From assembly GCA_020072655.1 (NCBI GenBank), contig JAIQGH010000011.1, forward strand, positions 10,364 to 74,363: a stretch of DNA of 64,000 bases. Direction: 5' to 3'. The translations under genes were made by a program, and so were the position numbers. Source of the stretch: Terriglobia bacterium (GTDB lineage Bacteria; Acidobacteriota; Terriglobia; UBA7540). The notes under the pieces were generated by a model, which saw only the letters and a list, made by a program, of their open reading frames with translations, did no database searches and had not been told where the DNA came from. Positions 50,921-59,651 of this stretch are shown here, piece by piece (the first letter of the stretch is position 1; every line of letters starts with the position of its first letter).

Positions 50921-53707
50921 TCACCACTCGAATTCGACCCGTGTGCGGCGCGCTGCGAACTCCTCGTAGGGCGCGACGCTAAGAGTCCGGATGTAACCGG
51001 GGCGGTCAGCATAAGCCAGGACGACGGTCAAGACGTTTTTCTCCCCTCCGGCATTGAAAAAGGGATCCGGCAGGTAGAAATCTTTCTGCGGGCCCACCGT
51101 CACATAACGGCCGACAAATCTGCCGTTGAGATAGAGCAAAGCATCCCGGGCGGCCTCGAAAGTCAGTTTCCAAGGAATTGTCCAACCAGTTGGCACGGCC
51201 GGCAGCGCGAACTCCGCGCGACACCAGGTGAATGCGGGAGCCAATTCACCCATGGCAGAGACCTCGCCCAGGTTCGCGGATTGCCAGCCGCTCGCGGGAG
51301 CCGCCGGATCGATCTCGTGCCCCCGGGCCGGTAACGGGAATCGCTGCATTTGCCAGGCTTCAATCGTCGAGCTTTCCTGCGCGCTCTTGCCCAAGCGGGC
51401 CGACTCGATACCGCTCAGCTCTCCGAGCTCCGGGCCGAAGTTGGGACTGCCGAAGCGCTCGTAGGCAATCTCCAGAAGATTGGAGCCGGGCTGCGCATGC
51501 TTTTCCAGAATAAACTCCGCATTCTTCTCGGCGTTCGACGCCTCTTCGACCAGCTCGCCATTCAGGAACACCTTCTTCGCATCGCCACCGAAGGTGGCCA
51601 AGAACATCTTCGCCTGACCATCGTAGGTGAACGAGGCGCGGTATTTGACGTACCCGTACGGGACCGGGCCGAGATCCTCGAGCGCGCGCAGAGGCCCACT
51701 GCGCCATTCTCCCGAGCCGGGATCGAATCTCTCGACCCAGAATTCAACTTGGTTGAGACCGAGCGACTGCACGGGAAGCGGCGGTGTGGTCACGCTCAGA
51801 CTCGTCCTGCGCCACGGCTGCTCATATTGCGGTTTGAAGGGCACGCCGTCCAAGCGGCCCTTGTTGGGGGCCGGCGGCAGCAAGATCGTCATTTGGTGCT
51901 CACCGGGTTGAAAATCCAACTCCGCCCAGATGCCCTTGCCGTCAGAGCCGCTCGCCGCGAGCTGGTAGCTATCGGTGATGAAGGGCACCAACATCGGCTT
52001 CGGTTCTTCGGCGCCGGGAACGACCTTGGTGGGGAACTCCGCGGTCCACGAGCGCAGGGCGCGATCGCGAGGCACAACGACCACGAGCAAGTGGTTGTTG
52101 ACCAAGAGCAGCTTCTCGGCCTTGTCCACCCTGACACCGAGCACCACGGACTCGAAGTCCTCGTCCCAGTAGTTGTAGAGATAGTCGCCTTCCACCTTCG
52201 GGGTTTCGGGAGATGCGAGCCCGATCTCCACCAGGCGGCCCGGCTCGTCGTAAACGATCAGGTAGTGCCGGTCGAGGAGAAGGCCGGCGGCGAGGACTTC
52301 CCCGGTCGTGTAGCGGAGCGTGCTGCCGGGGATGGGAATTTGCACGGGCAGCATCTTCATTTCGCGCGCGCCGAGCACCAGCTCGCCTTCGCGCGGCGCT
52401 GCTATGACGCGCCGAGTGGGGCTGGCTGGATCCTGGAAGTACATCTTATACCGCTGCTCAGCGTTGGCGTTCTCACGCACGAAGACGACGCCGCTCCGGG
52501 CGCCCAAACGTTGAGTGACGCTGACGTTAGGATTCGTCGATTGGGGAACTCCCGGGACCGCTCCCGTGCGAGTGAGGGTTTCTCCAAAGACCCCGAGCGC
52601 GGCCCCAATGCCGCGCGCGGCGTAGTACTTCTCCCATAAGCCTCCGGGCTCGCGCAGGGGCGCGGCATAATCGTACGTTGTGGTCAGGTTTTTTGCCGTC
52701 CAGTCGAAACTCGTTCCGCCGAAGCCCATGTAGTAGTTGAAATACGTCGCACCCTGCTCGATGACCGTTTTGGTCACCATGTTGAGCTGCGTGGCATTCA
52801 CACCGTCCTGGTCGACGGAAAGCTTGCCCCCGAACTCGCTGAACCATCCTCCCTGCAGCTCGGTCACGCCCACCGGCGAGTCCGGCTCCTCCCGGCGCAA
52901 CTGGGCGAGCTTGGGCGGAACTTCTTTCACGATGTTCCAGCGCGGGTAGAAATTGCAGGTGTCCATGATGCTCGCCATGTAGGGGTCGGAATTCTCTCGC
53001 GCTTGCTTGGTCCAGCAGGTGATGAGGGGCACGTTGATGCCCGCGGCGGAGCACATGTTGGCGAGCGCGCGAACGTAGGCCAGCTTCTGCGCGTCGGGAA
53101 GCTTCCAGTAGTCGTACTCGTTCTCCACCTGCACCATGATGACGGGGCCGCCGGTGGTGATTTGCTGACGCTGAATCACCGGCAGGACCAGATTGAACCA
53201 ATGCTGCGACGACTCGATGCTTTGCGGGTCATTGGAGCGCAAGGGGAAGTGCTGGGCGGCAATCCAGTTGGGTATTCCACCTCGCTCCCACTCCGCGCAC
53301 ACGTACGGCCCCGGCCGGGCAATCATCCAGAGACCCATCTGCTTGACGAGCTGCACGAACTCTTCGAACTCGCTGAGATCCGCCTTGCCTTCTTGGGGCT
53401 CGTGGTAATTCCAAAAGACGTACGTTTCGATGGTGTTGAAACCCGCGCGCTTCAACTTCTCGAGGCGATCGCGCCAGAGCGCCTTTGGGCAGCGCGGGTA
53501 GTGGAACGCCGCGCTAAAAACAAACGTGTCCTTTCCCTGAATCGTGAAACATTTCGCGTCGTACCGAATGACCTCCGGGTTCTGGAAGCGCTCCTCTTCT
53601 TGCGCCAGGGGTCCCGCGCGCAGCAGCCGCGCGGAAGAAATCCCCAGCGTCCCAGCCAGCGGAGCGCTTAGGGCCGTCCTGAGGAAATATCGTCGAGAAG
53701 ATTTCAT
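50921..53707 (-). CDS. Exported GH35 beta-galactosidase
   Basis: 928 residues. The N-terminus has a Tat-like signal (SSRRYFLRTALSAPLAGTLG). The (beta/alpha)8 domain shows FVFSAAFHYPRCPKALWRDRLEKLK, PGPYVCAEWERGGIPNW, the acid/base glutamate in VQVENEYDYW and the nucleophile in GVTELQGGWFSEFGG. The C-terminal half has jelly-roll domains (VFLNGELVEEASNAE, LYLNGRFVGRYV). It releases terminal galactose from plant or bacterial polysaccharides outside the cytoplasm. Confidence 0.94.
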   Translation of the reverse strand: MKSSRRYFLRTALSAPLAGTLGISSARLLRAGPLAQEEERFQNPEVIRYDAKCFTIQGKDTFVFSAAFHYPRCPKALWRDRLEKLKRAGFNTIETYVFWNYHEPQEGKADLSEFEEFVQLVKQMGLWMIARPGPYVCAEWERGGIPNWIAAQHFPLRSNDPQSIESSQHWFNLVLPVIQRQQITTGGPVIMVQVENEYDYWKLPDAQKLAYVRALANMCSAAGINVPLITCWTKQARENSDPYMASIMDTCNFYPRWNIVKEVPPKLAQLRREEPDSPVGVTELQGGWFSEFGGKLSVDQDGVNATQLNMVTKTVIEQGATYFNYYMGFGGTSFDWTAKNLTTTYDYAAPLREPGGLWEKYYAARGIGAALGVFGETLTRTGAVPGVPQSTNPNVSVTQRLGARSGVVFVRENANAEQRYKMYFQDPASPTRRVIAAPREGELVLGAREMKMLPVQIPIPGSTLRYTTGEVLAAGLLLDRHYLIVYDEPGRLVEIGLASPETPKVEGDYLYNYWDEDFESVVLGVRVDKAEKLLLVNNHLLVVVVPRDRALRSWTAEFPTKVVPGAEEPKPMLVPFITDSYQLAASGSDGKGIWAELDFQPGEHQMTILLPPAPNKGRLDGVPFKPQYEQPWRRTSLSVTTPPLPVQSLGLNQVEFWVERFDPGSGEWRSGPLRALEDLGPVPYGYVKYRASFTYDGQAKMFLATFGGDAKKVFLNGELVEEASNAEKNAEFILEKHAQPGSNLLEIAYERFGSPNFGPELGELSGIESARLGKSAQESSTIEAWQMQRFPLPARGHEIDPAAPASGWQSANLGEVSAMGELAPAFTWCRAEFALPAVPTGWTIPWKLTFEAARDALLYLNGRFVGRYVTVGPQKDFYLPDPFFNAGGEKNVLTVVLAYADRPGYIRTLSVAPYEEFAARRTRVEFEW

Positions 53708-53725
53708 GGTTTGTCAGAGCTAAAC

Positions 53726-54286
53726 CTACTGCCGCCCTCCTCCCTTCTCGCCTTCTGATTGGAACCCGATCCGCCGCCGAGGCTTCGTGGGCGGGGTCAT
53801 CAGTTCCCTGATCGCATCAAACACCGCCTTAAACTGGGCGTCGTATTTCTTCTCCATCTCCTCCAACTTGCGTGCCAAATCGCGATGCGACGCCAGCATC
53901 TCGCGCAATTTGACGAATGCTCGCATAATGGCAATATTCACCTGCACGGCGCGCTCGCTCCGCAGGACGCTGGACAGCATCGCCACACCTTGTTCGGTGA
54001 AAGCGTAAGGAGTGGCCCGCCTTATCCCTCCCCAACTTGAAGTCACAAATTGTGATTTCAAATTGGCAAACTCGTTTCTCGATAGCTGGAACATAAAGTC
54101 TTTGGGAAACCTGCTGGAATTGCGTTTGACTGCCTGAATGAGAACCCGCGGCTGGACCTCATAGAGCTCCGCGAGGTGAGAACTGAGCATGACCCTCTGC
54201 CCGCGAATCACCAAGATGCGACCCTCAATGTGCTCTGCCGGTATAGCCACGATTGAGGTCGCATTTTGCGACTTCAAACCCCTCAT
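53726..54286 (-). CDS. ORF6N-domain DNA-binding protein
   Basis: 186 residues from ATG 54286; a GTG at V12 is possible, since homology starts at [29 protein letters not shown]-terminal ORF6N (phage-type) DNA-binding domain with [25 protein letters not shown] and [13 protein letters not shown], then a coiled-coil helix ([23 protein letters not shown]). The peptides LKSQNATS (residues 4-11) and LKSQFVTS (about 76-83) are both encoded by a 25-bp palindrome that also occurs upstream of the gene. Probably a transcription factor of phage descent that binds that palindrome. Confidence 0.9.
   Translation of the reverse strand: MRGLKSQNATSIVAIPAEHIEGRILVIRGQRVMLSSHLAELYEVQPRVLIQAVKRNSSRFPKDFMFQLSRNEFANLKSQFVTSSWGGIRRATPYAFTEQGVAMLSSVLRSERAVQVNIAIMRAFVKLREMLASHRDLARKLEEMEKKYDAQFKAVFDAIRELMTPPTKPRRRIGFQSEGEKGGGRQ
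54037..54061. promoter_or_regulatory. 25-bp palindrome, copy 1, inside the ORF6N gene
   Basis: 12-1-12 arrangement: TTGAAGTCACAA, A, TTGTGATTTCAA. Eleven of 12 arm positions pair. It encodes LKSQFVTS in the ORF6N protein. Confidence 0.6.
54253..54277. promoter_or_regulatory. 25-bp palindrome, copy 2, at the 5' end of the ORF6N gene
   Basis: TTGAGGTCGCAT, T, TTGCGACTTCAA; 10 of 12 arm positions pair. It encodes LKSQNATS if translation starts at 54286, or is untranslated leader if the GTG at V12 is used. Confidence 0.6.
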
Positions 54287-54345
54287 TATTCACTCCAACT
54301 TGTCCGTCGCTTGCAGGCTTCGACAACTTGCGCCTACAAGCTCGT

Positions 54346-54370
54346 TTGAGGTAACAATTTGCGACCTCAA
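54346..54370. promoter_or_regulatory. 25-bp palindrome, copy 3, upstream of the ORF6N gene
   Basis: TTGAGGTAACAA, T, TTGCGACCTCAA; 10 of 12 positions pair. It is 60 bp upstream of the ORF6N start, in its expected promoter zone. About 35 bp to its right also resemble the sequence right of copy 4. Confidence 0.6.
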
Positions 54371-54431
54371 AACTGGAGAATTATACGTCAAGTCGTAAGT
54401 GGCCAGATATCAGTGAACGGGGAAAAGATTG

Positions 54432-54510
54432 CGAAACTGGAAACTGGAAAATCGAAACTCGAAGAGCGGCAGTCCTACGCTTTCAACTCTCGACTCCTCG
54501 ACTCTTCCCC
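54432..54510. repeat. Empty heptad inverted repeat upstream of dinB
   Basis: Left arm heptads CGAAACT, GGAAACT, GGAAAAT, CGAAACT, CGAAGAG (54432-54466); right arm TCAACTC, TCGACTC, CTCGACT, CTTCCCC (54483-54510). Only 16 bp lie between. It contains no gene. Confidence 0.75.
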
Positions 54511-54583
54511 GCTTGACTCCCACGTTATGCCGGGTTCTAATCCGTTTTGGCGCAAGGTCGCCGACGCAGCGTGGGGGGGACCA

Positions 54584-55072
54584 ATGAAGAGCGATCAGAG
54601 CATCATCCAAGCGACAGTGGCGCATGCCTTGTCCGGCAAGGGCGCGCACGCGGCTGCGAAGAATATCTTTGAGGGACTCGACTGGGAGCTGGCCGCCGTT
54701 CGGCCCGAGGGCGCTCCGCACTCGCTTTATCAACTACTCGGCCACATGACCTTCTGGCAAGACTGGGTGGTGAAGTGGCTGGACGGCGGGAATCCCCCGG
54801 TTCCCAAGCACGCCGCAGGAAGCTGGCCGAAGGACACTGCGCCCGCGAGCAAGCAAGACTGGGTGCGAGCGGTCAAAGCCTTCCGGCGCGGCCTGGAAGG
54901 GCTGGAACGCCGGTCGCGCAAGGGAGATCTTCTCGCCAAGCGCGGGGAGCATACCCGACTGGGAATGCTTCATGCCATCGCCTCGCACAACAGCTATCAC
55001 CTTGGGCAGGCAGTTGTTCTACGAGAGACGCTCGGCGTGTGGCCGCCACCGTCGGGCGGGCTGACGTGGTGA
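54584..55072 (+). CDS. DinB/YfiT-like four-helix metal-binding protein
   Basis: 162 residues from ATG 54584, preceded by GGGGGGGACC (an upstream ATG at 54527 is weaker). DinB-like fold: HSLYQLLGHMTFWQDWVVKWLDG supplies a first histidine and HNSYHLGQAVVLRETLG the terminal HxxxH. This family includes thiol-dependent metalloenzymes (bacillithiol or mycothiol transferases). The substrate is unknown. The upstream region contains the heptad hairpin at 54432-54510. Confidence 0.85.
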   Translation: MKSDQSIIQATVAHALSGKGAHAAAKNIFEGLDWELAAVRPEGAPHSLYQLLGHMTFWQDWVVKWLDGGNPPVPKHAAGSWPKDTAPASKQDWVRAVKAFRRGLEGLERRSRKGDLLAKRGEHTRLGMLHAIASHNSYHLGQAVVLRETLGVWPPPSGGLTW

Positions 55073-55104
55073 GGGGTGGCGCCCTTCTCGCACCTAGCGG
55101 GGGT

Positions 55105-56049
55105 TCACGACAAAGGAGCTAACCTCTGGAGGACGCTCGCACGAATGCCTTTCGGTTGCAGGCCGTGTTTTTCGAGCAGCTCATCCGCAAGCCCTGATTC
55201 ACCAAAGCAATCACGTACACCCAATCGCAGGAGCGGGGCTGCCGGACGAGTCTCGGCCAGACACTCAGCCACCGCGCTGCCCAGTCCTCCAATGATGCTA
55301 TGCTCCTCGACCGTCACAAAGAGGACAGCCCGGGCGGCTGCGTCTTTGATCAGCGCCTCGTCGAGGGGTTTGATCGTCGACACGTTGATGACGCCTGCTT
55401 CCACGCCGTCGTGAGCGAGATCTTCCGCCGCGGCTAACGCCTTCGCCACCATGTGGCCGGTCGCGGCGATCACCGCCTCGCTCCCCTTGCGCAACCACTT
55501 GGCTTTGCCAATTTCAAAGTGATGATCGGCATCGAATATAGGCGGCGTAGGATAACGCCCCAGCCGCATGTAGGCGGGTCCGGGCCAATCGGCCAAGGCA
55601 AAGGTCGCCTGCCGCGTCTCGATATCATCGGCTGGCGAAATGATGGTCATGTTGGGCAGGCCCCGCATGAGTGCAATATCTTCCAGCGATTGGTGGCTGG
55701 CGCCGTCCGGTCCTTGGGTCAGGCCGTAGCTGGAGCCGACCAGCTTGACGGGCAGCGAGGGATAGGCGATCTGCGTGCGGATCGGCATATAGCAGATGCC
55801 CGTGATAAACATGGCGAAGCTGTTGCAGTAGGGAATCAGACCACACGCCGCCATTCCCGCGGCCGTGCTCACCATGTCGGCCTCCGAGATGCCGACATCG
55901 AAGAAGCGATCGGGAAAGGCATCCCGAAACAGGACCGTACGGGTGGACTTGTACAGATCCGCATCCAGGACGACCACTTCCGGCCTCTGCTCGCCTAACT
56001 CCAGCAAGGCCTCACCGTAAGCGAAGCGCGTCTCCGTCGAGTCTCTCAT
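55105..56049 (-). CDS. Transketolase, C-terminal subunit (split form)
   Basis: 314 residues. Pyrimidine-binding domain (ETRFAYGEALLELGEQRPEVV; DVGISEADMVSTAAGMAACG) plus the C-terminal domain (AVIAATGHMVAKALAAAEDL). It pairs with the N-terminal subunit encoded just upstream (4-bp overlap, ATGA). Split transketolases in bacteria often serve sugar- or polyol-specific pathways instead of the housekeeping pentose phosphate route. It is last in a four-gene operon. Confidence 0.93.
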   Translation of the reverse strand: MRDSTETRFAYGEALLELGEQRPEVVVLDADLYKSTRTVLFRDAFPDRFFDVGISEADMVSTAAGMAACGLIPYCNSFAMFITGICYMPIRTQIAYPSLPVKLVGSSYGLTQGPDGASHQSLEDIALMRGLPNMTIISPADDIETRQATFALADWPGPAYMRLGRYPTPPIFDADHHFEIGKAKWLRKGSEAVIAATGHMVAKALAAAEDLAHDGVEAGVINVSTIKPLDEALIKDAAARAVLFVTVEEHSIIGGLGSAVAECLAETRPAAPLLRLGVRDCFGESGLADELLEKHGLQPKGIRASVLQRLAPLS

Positions 56050-56891
56050 TGGGCTTGCTCCTTGAGTGCCAATTCCAGTTCCGCCACTGCCTGGCGGTAC
56101 TGTTCCTCTGTGATGGGAGCGTTGTGGAAGCCTGCCTGCCCGGCCATGAAGGACACACCCTTCCCCTTCACGGTGTGGGCGATAATCATGGAGGGCTGGT
56201 TAACCTGCCCATCGGCCCAGTCCAGGGCGTCGCAAAGGGCTGCCATGTCGTGCCCGTCGACCTCCTTGACAGCCCAGCCGATGCTGGCCCAGCGTGGTGC
56301 CAGGGGCTCCAGAATCTTGCCACACTCGGTTGCATCCATGGCCTTCAGCCGGTTGCGATCGATGATGGCCACCAAGTTTCCCAGGCACTGCTTGACGGAG
56401 GTCATCGCTGCTTCCCACACTTGCCCCTCGTGCAGTTCACCATCACCCAGCAGACAGTACACGCGATAAGACCTCTCCATCACCCGGGCGGCTAGGGCCA
56501 CACCATTCGCGAAGGAAAGTCCCTCCCCCAGAGCGCCTGTGCACGCCTCAATCCCCGGGGTGTAGTGCATAGCCGGGTGTCCCTGGAGGCGGCTGCCGAG
56601 GTACTTCAAGGTGGCCAATTCCTCTAAGGGGAAGACTCCTAACTTAGCCAGGGCCGCGTATTGGGCGGGCACCGAGTGCCCTTTGCTCATGACGAAGCGG
56701 TCCCGATCGGGCCACTTCGGGTTGGCGGCGTCGTACCGCATCTTGTAGAAGTAAAGGGCGGTGACGATATCGGCCGCGGAAAGCGAACCCCCAAAGTGAT
56801 GGGCTTTGTTCGGGCCCATCATACATACGATGCGCCAGCGCATCTCCGCTGCCTGGCGGCGTAAGGCATTGATCTGAGATTGAGAAGTCAT
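56046..56891 (-). CDS. Transketolase, N-terminal (thiamine diphosphate) subunit
   Basis: 281 residues. TPP-binding motif GDGELHEGQVWEAAM...NLVAIIDRNRLKAM, with HFGGSLSAADIVTALYF and KGHSVPAQYAAL near the start. It overlaps the C-terminal subunit gene by 4 bp and the upstream reductase gene by 4 bp, so translation is coupled. It transfers two-carbon units between sugar phosphates. Confidence 0.93.
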   Translation of the reverse strand: MTSQSQINALRRQAAEMRWRIVCMMGPNKAHHFGGSLSAADIVTALYFYKMRYDAANPKWPDRDRFVMSKGHSVPAQYAALAKLGVFPLEELATLKYLGSRLQGHPAMHYTPGIEACTGALGEGLSFANGVALAARVMERSYRVYCLLGDGELHEGQVWEAAMTSVKQCLGNLVAIIDRNRLKAMDATECGKILEPLAPRWASIGWAVKEVDGHDMAALCDALDWADGQVNQPSMIIAHTVKGKGVSFMAGQAGFHNAPITEEQYRQAVAELELALKEQAQ

Positions 56892-57793
56892 AGTTTCTCC
56901 CCGCGAGTCCGGGCTGCCACGTGCGCTAGGTCCTCCAGGATCGTGATCACGGCGGAATGATCCAGGTCGCCACGGCCCGCGGCCATCAGAGCCGCGAACA
57001 GTTCGTGTGCCAGCCCCGTGGCCGGGAGTGGGACATGGAGGCGCTTGGCGGTCTCCATGATGATGTTGAGATCCTTGTAATGAAATCGGCTTCTAAAACC
57101 CGGCTCGAAATCACCCTGGATCACACGTGGCCCGCGCACATCCATGACCCGAGTCTGAGCGTATCCCCCACTGAGCACCTTGAGAATAACGGCCGGGTCC
57201 ACTCCAGCCTTGGCGCCCAGCACAAACGCCTCCGCCATGCCGATGAAGTTCAGCGCAACCTGGATCTGATTGCACGCTTTCACGGTCTGGCCGGCGCCCT
57301 TGGCTCCGCACAGCGTGATGGTCTTGCCCATCACTTGCAGAATAGGCATGACCTGATTGAGGAGCTTCTCCGAACCCCCCACCATGATCGATAAGGTCGC
57401 GGTTTTCGCTCCCACTTCGCCGCCGCTCACGGGCGCATCCAGGCAGTCGACTCCTCTTTTCTCCAGCTCCGTGGCCACCTTGACGGCTGCGGCCGGCGCA
57501 ATACTGCTCATGTCCACGTAAACGAGACCGGCGCGGGCAGCTTCGATAATGCCGCCTGGACCGAGAGCAACCTGTTCCACATCCGGAGAGTCAGGCACCA
57601 TCGAGATGACGACGTCGGAGCGGGAAGCAACATCGGCAGAAGTCGCGCCCCGAGCGGCTCCTCGGGCAACGAAGGGTTCCACGGCTTCGGGCCGCAGGTC
57701 ATGCACGGTGAGCGAATAGCCGGCATCGAGCAGGTGCCCGACCATATGTTGACCCATAATTCCAAGCCCAATGAATCCAATTCTTGGTTTCAT
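56888..57793 (-). CDS. 3-hydroxyisobutyrate dehydrogenase / tartronate semialdehyde reductase family
   Basis: 301 residues. Rossmann motif RIGFIGLGIMGQHMVGHLLDAG, substrate motif DAPVSGGEVGAKTATLSIMVGG, and the catalytic lysine in GAGQTVKACNQIQVALNFIGMAEA (about residue 170). The family reduces small hydroxy-carboxylate aldehydes (GarR, GlxR, MmsB). In this operon a sugar-acid or polyol intermediate is likely. It overlaps the transketolase gene by 4 bp. Confidence 0.9.
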   Translation of the reverse strand: MKPRIGFIGLGIMGQHMVGHLLDAGYSLTVHDLRPEAVEPFVARGAARGATSADVASRSDVVISMVPDSPDVEQVALGPGGIIEAARAGLVYVDMSSIAPAAAVKVATELEKRGVDCLDAPVSGGEVGAKTATLSIMVGGSEKLLNQVMPILQVMGKTITLCGAKGAGQTVKACNQIQVALNFIGMAEAFVLGAKAGVDPAVILKVLSGGYAQTRVMDVRGPRVIQGDFEPGFRSRFHYKDLNIIMETAKRLHVPLPATGLAHELFAALMAAGRGDLDHSAVITILEDLAHVAARTRGEKL

Positions 57794-57830
57794 CGATATC
57801 TCCTACAGAAAAACACAGATGGGCATCGTC

Positions 57831-58859
57831 TCAGGGGATGAGGACAACCTTCAGCAGCCCCGAATTCCTTTGGCGTAATTTTTCGAACCAGGCAGCTCCT
57901 TCTGCTAACGGGGCGACCGCGCTAATCAAGCTATCCACGTTGATGGCCCCCCGCGCCATCAGGTCCAGACAGGCAGGATACTCCCCCGTGGATTGGCAGG
58001 AACCATAAAGTGTCAATTCGCGGGTGACCACTCTCTGCAAGGGTAGAACGGCGGTCGGGGAGACGTTGCCAATCAGAGTAAGCGCGCCACCTTTGCGTAA
58101 ACATTCGAAGGCAATCTGAACGGCAGGGGGCGTGCCGACCGCCTCAAAGACCAGCTCCGCCCCGCCGTCCAGGCGTTCCTGGACTTGATTCAAAACATCA
58201 GGAGCATCCGCCCGCAGCCCCGCATTCGCACCAAGCTGGCACGCCAGATCGAGTCGGTTCGGCAGCAAGTCGATAACGATGATATGACCGCAGCCGGCAG
58301 CCCGCAAGGCTTGCACAAGCAAGAGCCCAATCATGCCGGCACCCACAACCACCACGCGGTCATTCAGCTTAATGGTTGGCCGGCCAACCGCGTGGAGCGC
58401 GATCGAAACCGGCTCGACGAGGGCAGCGCGCTCGAAGGACAGGGCGTCGGGCAGGCGATAAACACACTGCTGGGGCACCGCGACATATTCCGCAAAGGCG
58501 CCATCCTGGCGGAACTCGCCACAAGAAACACCCAGGACGCGCCGGTTGTCGCACAGGTTGATCTTGCCCTTCCGGCAATAACGGCATACGCCACAGTAGA
58601 TGTTGGAATCAAAAGTGACGCGCTCACCAGGCTGCCAGCCGCGGGCCTGGGAGCCGACTTCAGCGACAACCCCGGCCGCTTCGTGTCCCATGATGACGGG
58701 AGGGATTCTGCGTCCGGTACTGCCATCCAGGCCGTGGACATCGCTGCCACAGATGCCGCAAGCCTTGACGTTCACCAGTAATTCGTTCGGGCCGATGGCA
58801 GGCTCCGCCACGTCTCTGCATTCAAGCCGATTGTATGCTTCCAATACCAAGGCTTTCAC
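57831..58859 (-). CDS. Zinc-dependent sugar-alcohol / sorbitol-type dehydrogenase
   Basis: 342 residues, starting at GTG 58859 (KALVLEAYNRLECRDVAEP). Zinc ligands are in ACGICGSDVHGLDG and MGHEAAGVV; the structural zinc site is CGVCRYCRKGKINLC; the NAD fold is VVVVGAGMIGLLLVQAL. Homologues oxidise sorbitol, galactitol 1-phosphate, threonine or butanediol. It is first in the operon with the reductase and split transketolase, which suggests catabolism of a polyol. A 25-bp palindrome lies 223 bp upstream of its start. Confidence 0.9.
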   Translation of the reverse strand: MKALVLEAYNRLECRDVAEPAIGPNELLVNVKACGICGSDVHGLDGSTGRRIPPVIMGHEAAGVVAEVGSQARGWQPGERVTFDSNIYCGVCRYCRKGKINLCDNRRVLGVSCGEFRQDGAFAEYVAVPQQCVYRLPDALSFERAALVEPVSIALHAVGRPTIKLNDRVVVVGAGMIGLLLVQALRAAGCGHIIVIDLLPNRLDLACQLGANAGLRADAPDVLNQVQERLDGGAELVFEAVGTPPAVQIAFECLRKGGALTLIGNVSPTAVLPLQRVVTRELTLYGSCQSTGEYPACLDLMARGAINVDSLISAVAPLAEGAAWFEKLRQRNSGLLKVVLIP

Positions 58860-59081
58860 GGACGTCGTTCCTGTTCTGTGCCGGCTCTTGCAGCGTTGGG
58901 GGGCAAAGGGCGCCAAGCGACGATAGCTCTGGTCACCCTACTCTTTCCGCCACCCGCTCTCTTTTAAGCGCGAGGGAGTATACACCAGTCCGCCTGCTTT
59001 CGACCCGTTGCCGCGCAGATTCTTCTCCTGCTTGCCCGTGCGGCCGAGCAGGGTGCTAGCAACCTGCGACCGCCTCATTGT

Positions 59082-59106
59082 TTGAGGTCACAGATTGTGA
59101 CCTCAA
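59082..59106. promoter_or_regulatory. 25-bp palindrome, copy 4, upstream of the polyol operon
   Basis: TTGAGGTCACAG, A, TTGTGACCTCAA; 11 of 12 arm positions pair, the best of the set. It lies between the dehydrogenase start (58859) and the toxin gene stop (59197). The next 35 bp (AAAACCGGAGGATTCTATG...GTGGCCA) resemble those beside copy 3. Confidence 0.6.
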
Positions 59107-59196
59107 AACCGGAGGATTCTATGTCAGGCAGTCGGTGGCCAATGGCTGCTGGGCGCAGCTAGAAAGTGGATAATTGACGAGCCCGCCTCGCCGCGC

Positions 59197-59469
59197 TTAT
59201 TCATTGGAGAGCATCTTGTTGTAGTCAGCGTGAGAGCCAATCCAAAACCAGATGATGCCACCCTCGCAAGTAATTCCCAACGCGCGGTAGCCGAGTCCCA
59301 CGCGCACGGACCAAAAATCGTCAATGCGCTTGAGATGAAGCGAGGGATGTTTGGAGTCACCTTTGAGAAGCTGAAAATTCTTGTCGGCGAGATCGCGTAC
59401 AGCCTGAGGAAGGCGCCGATAGTAGGCCCAGAATTCAGGGCAAGCAAAGTGCTTCAAAGCGGTGTGCAA
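59197..59469 (-). CDS. RelE/ParE-superfamily toxin (mRNA interferase-like)
   Basis: 90 residues. KHFACPEFWAYYRRLPQAVRDLADKNFQLLKGD, then SLHLKRIDDFWSVRVGLGYRALGI and a C-terminal GIIWFWIGSHADYNKML: the RelE/HigB fold pattern with conserved basic and aromatic residues. It begins at a TTG that overlaps the antitoxin gene by 16 bp; translation is therefore likely coupled to, and weaker than, the antitoxin. Confidence 0.88.
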   Translation of the reverse strand: MHTALKHFACPEFWAYYRRLPQAVRDLADKNFQLLKGDSKHPSLHLKRIDDFWSVRVGLGYRALGITCEGGIIWFWIGSHADYNKMLSNE

Positions 59470-59651
59470 TTCCCGGAGTCGAAGTCCTTCTTGGCCTGAC
59501 GCGCCAGTCGGTCGAGCTTCCCGGCCTTGACGTCAGCTTCCAACTGCTGGTCCCACGCCCCAGCCTGAAACTCGGCGAACCAGCTCGCCAACTGTGCTAA
59601 CTCGTCCGGAGTGAGCTCGCCAATAGCCTCTTCAATCTCTTTGATACTCAT
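59454..59651 (-). CDS. Antitoxin partner, small acidic helical protein
   Basis: 65 residues from ATG 59651. SIKEIEEAIGELTPDELAQLASWFAEFQAGAWDQQLEADVKAGKLDRL, the pattern of small antitoxins that lie before RelE-like toxins (helical, with W-D-x-Q-[IL]-E-x-D). It has no evident DNA-binding domain. It overlaps the toxin gene by 16 bp. Confidence 0.85.
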   Translation of the reverse strand: MSIKEIEEAIGELTPDELAQLASWFAEFQAGAWDQQLEADVKAGKLDRLARQAKKDFDSGNCTPL

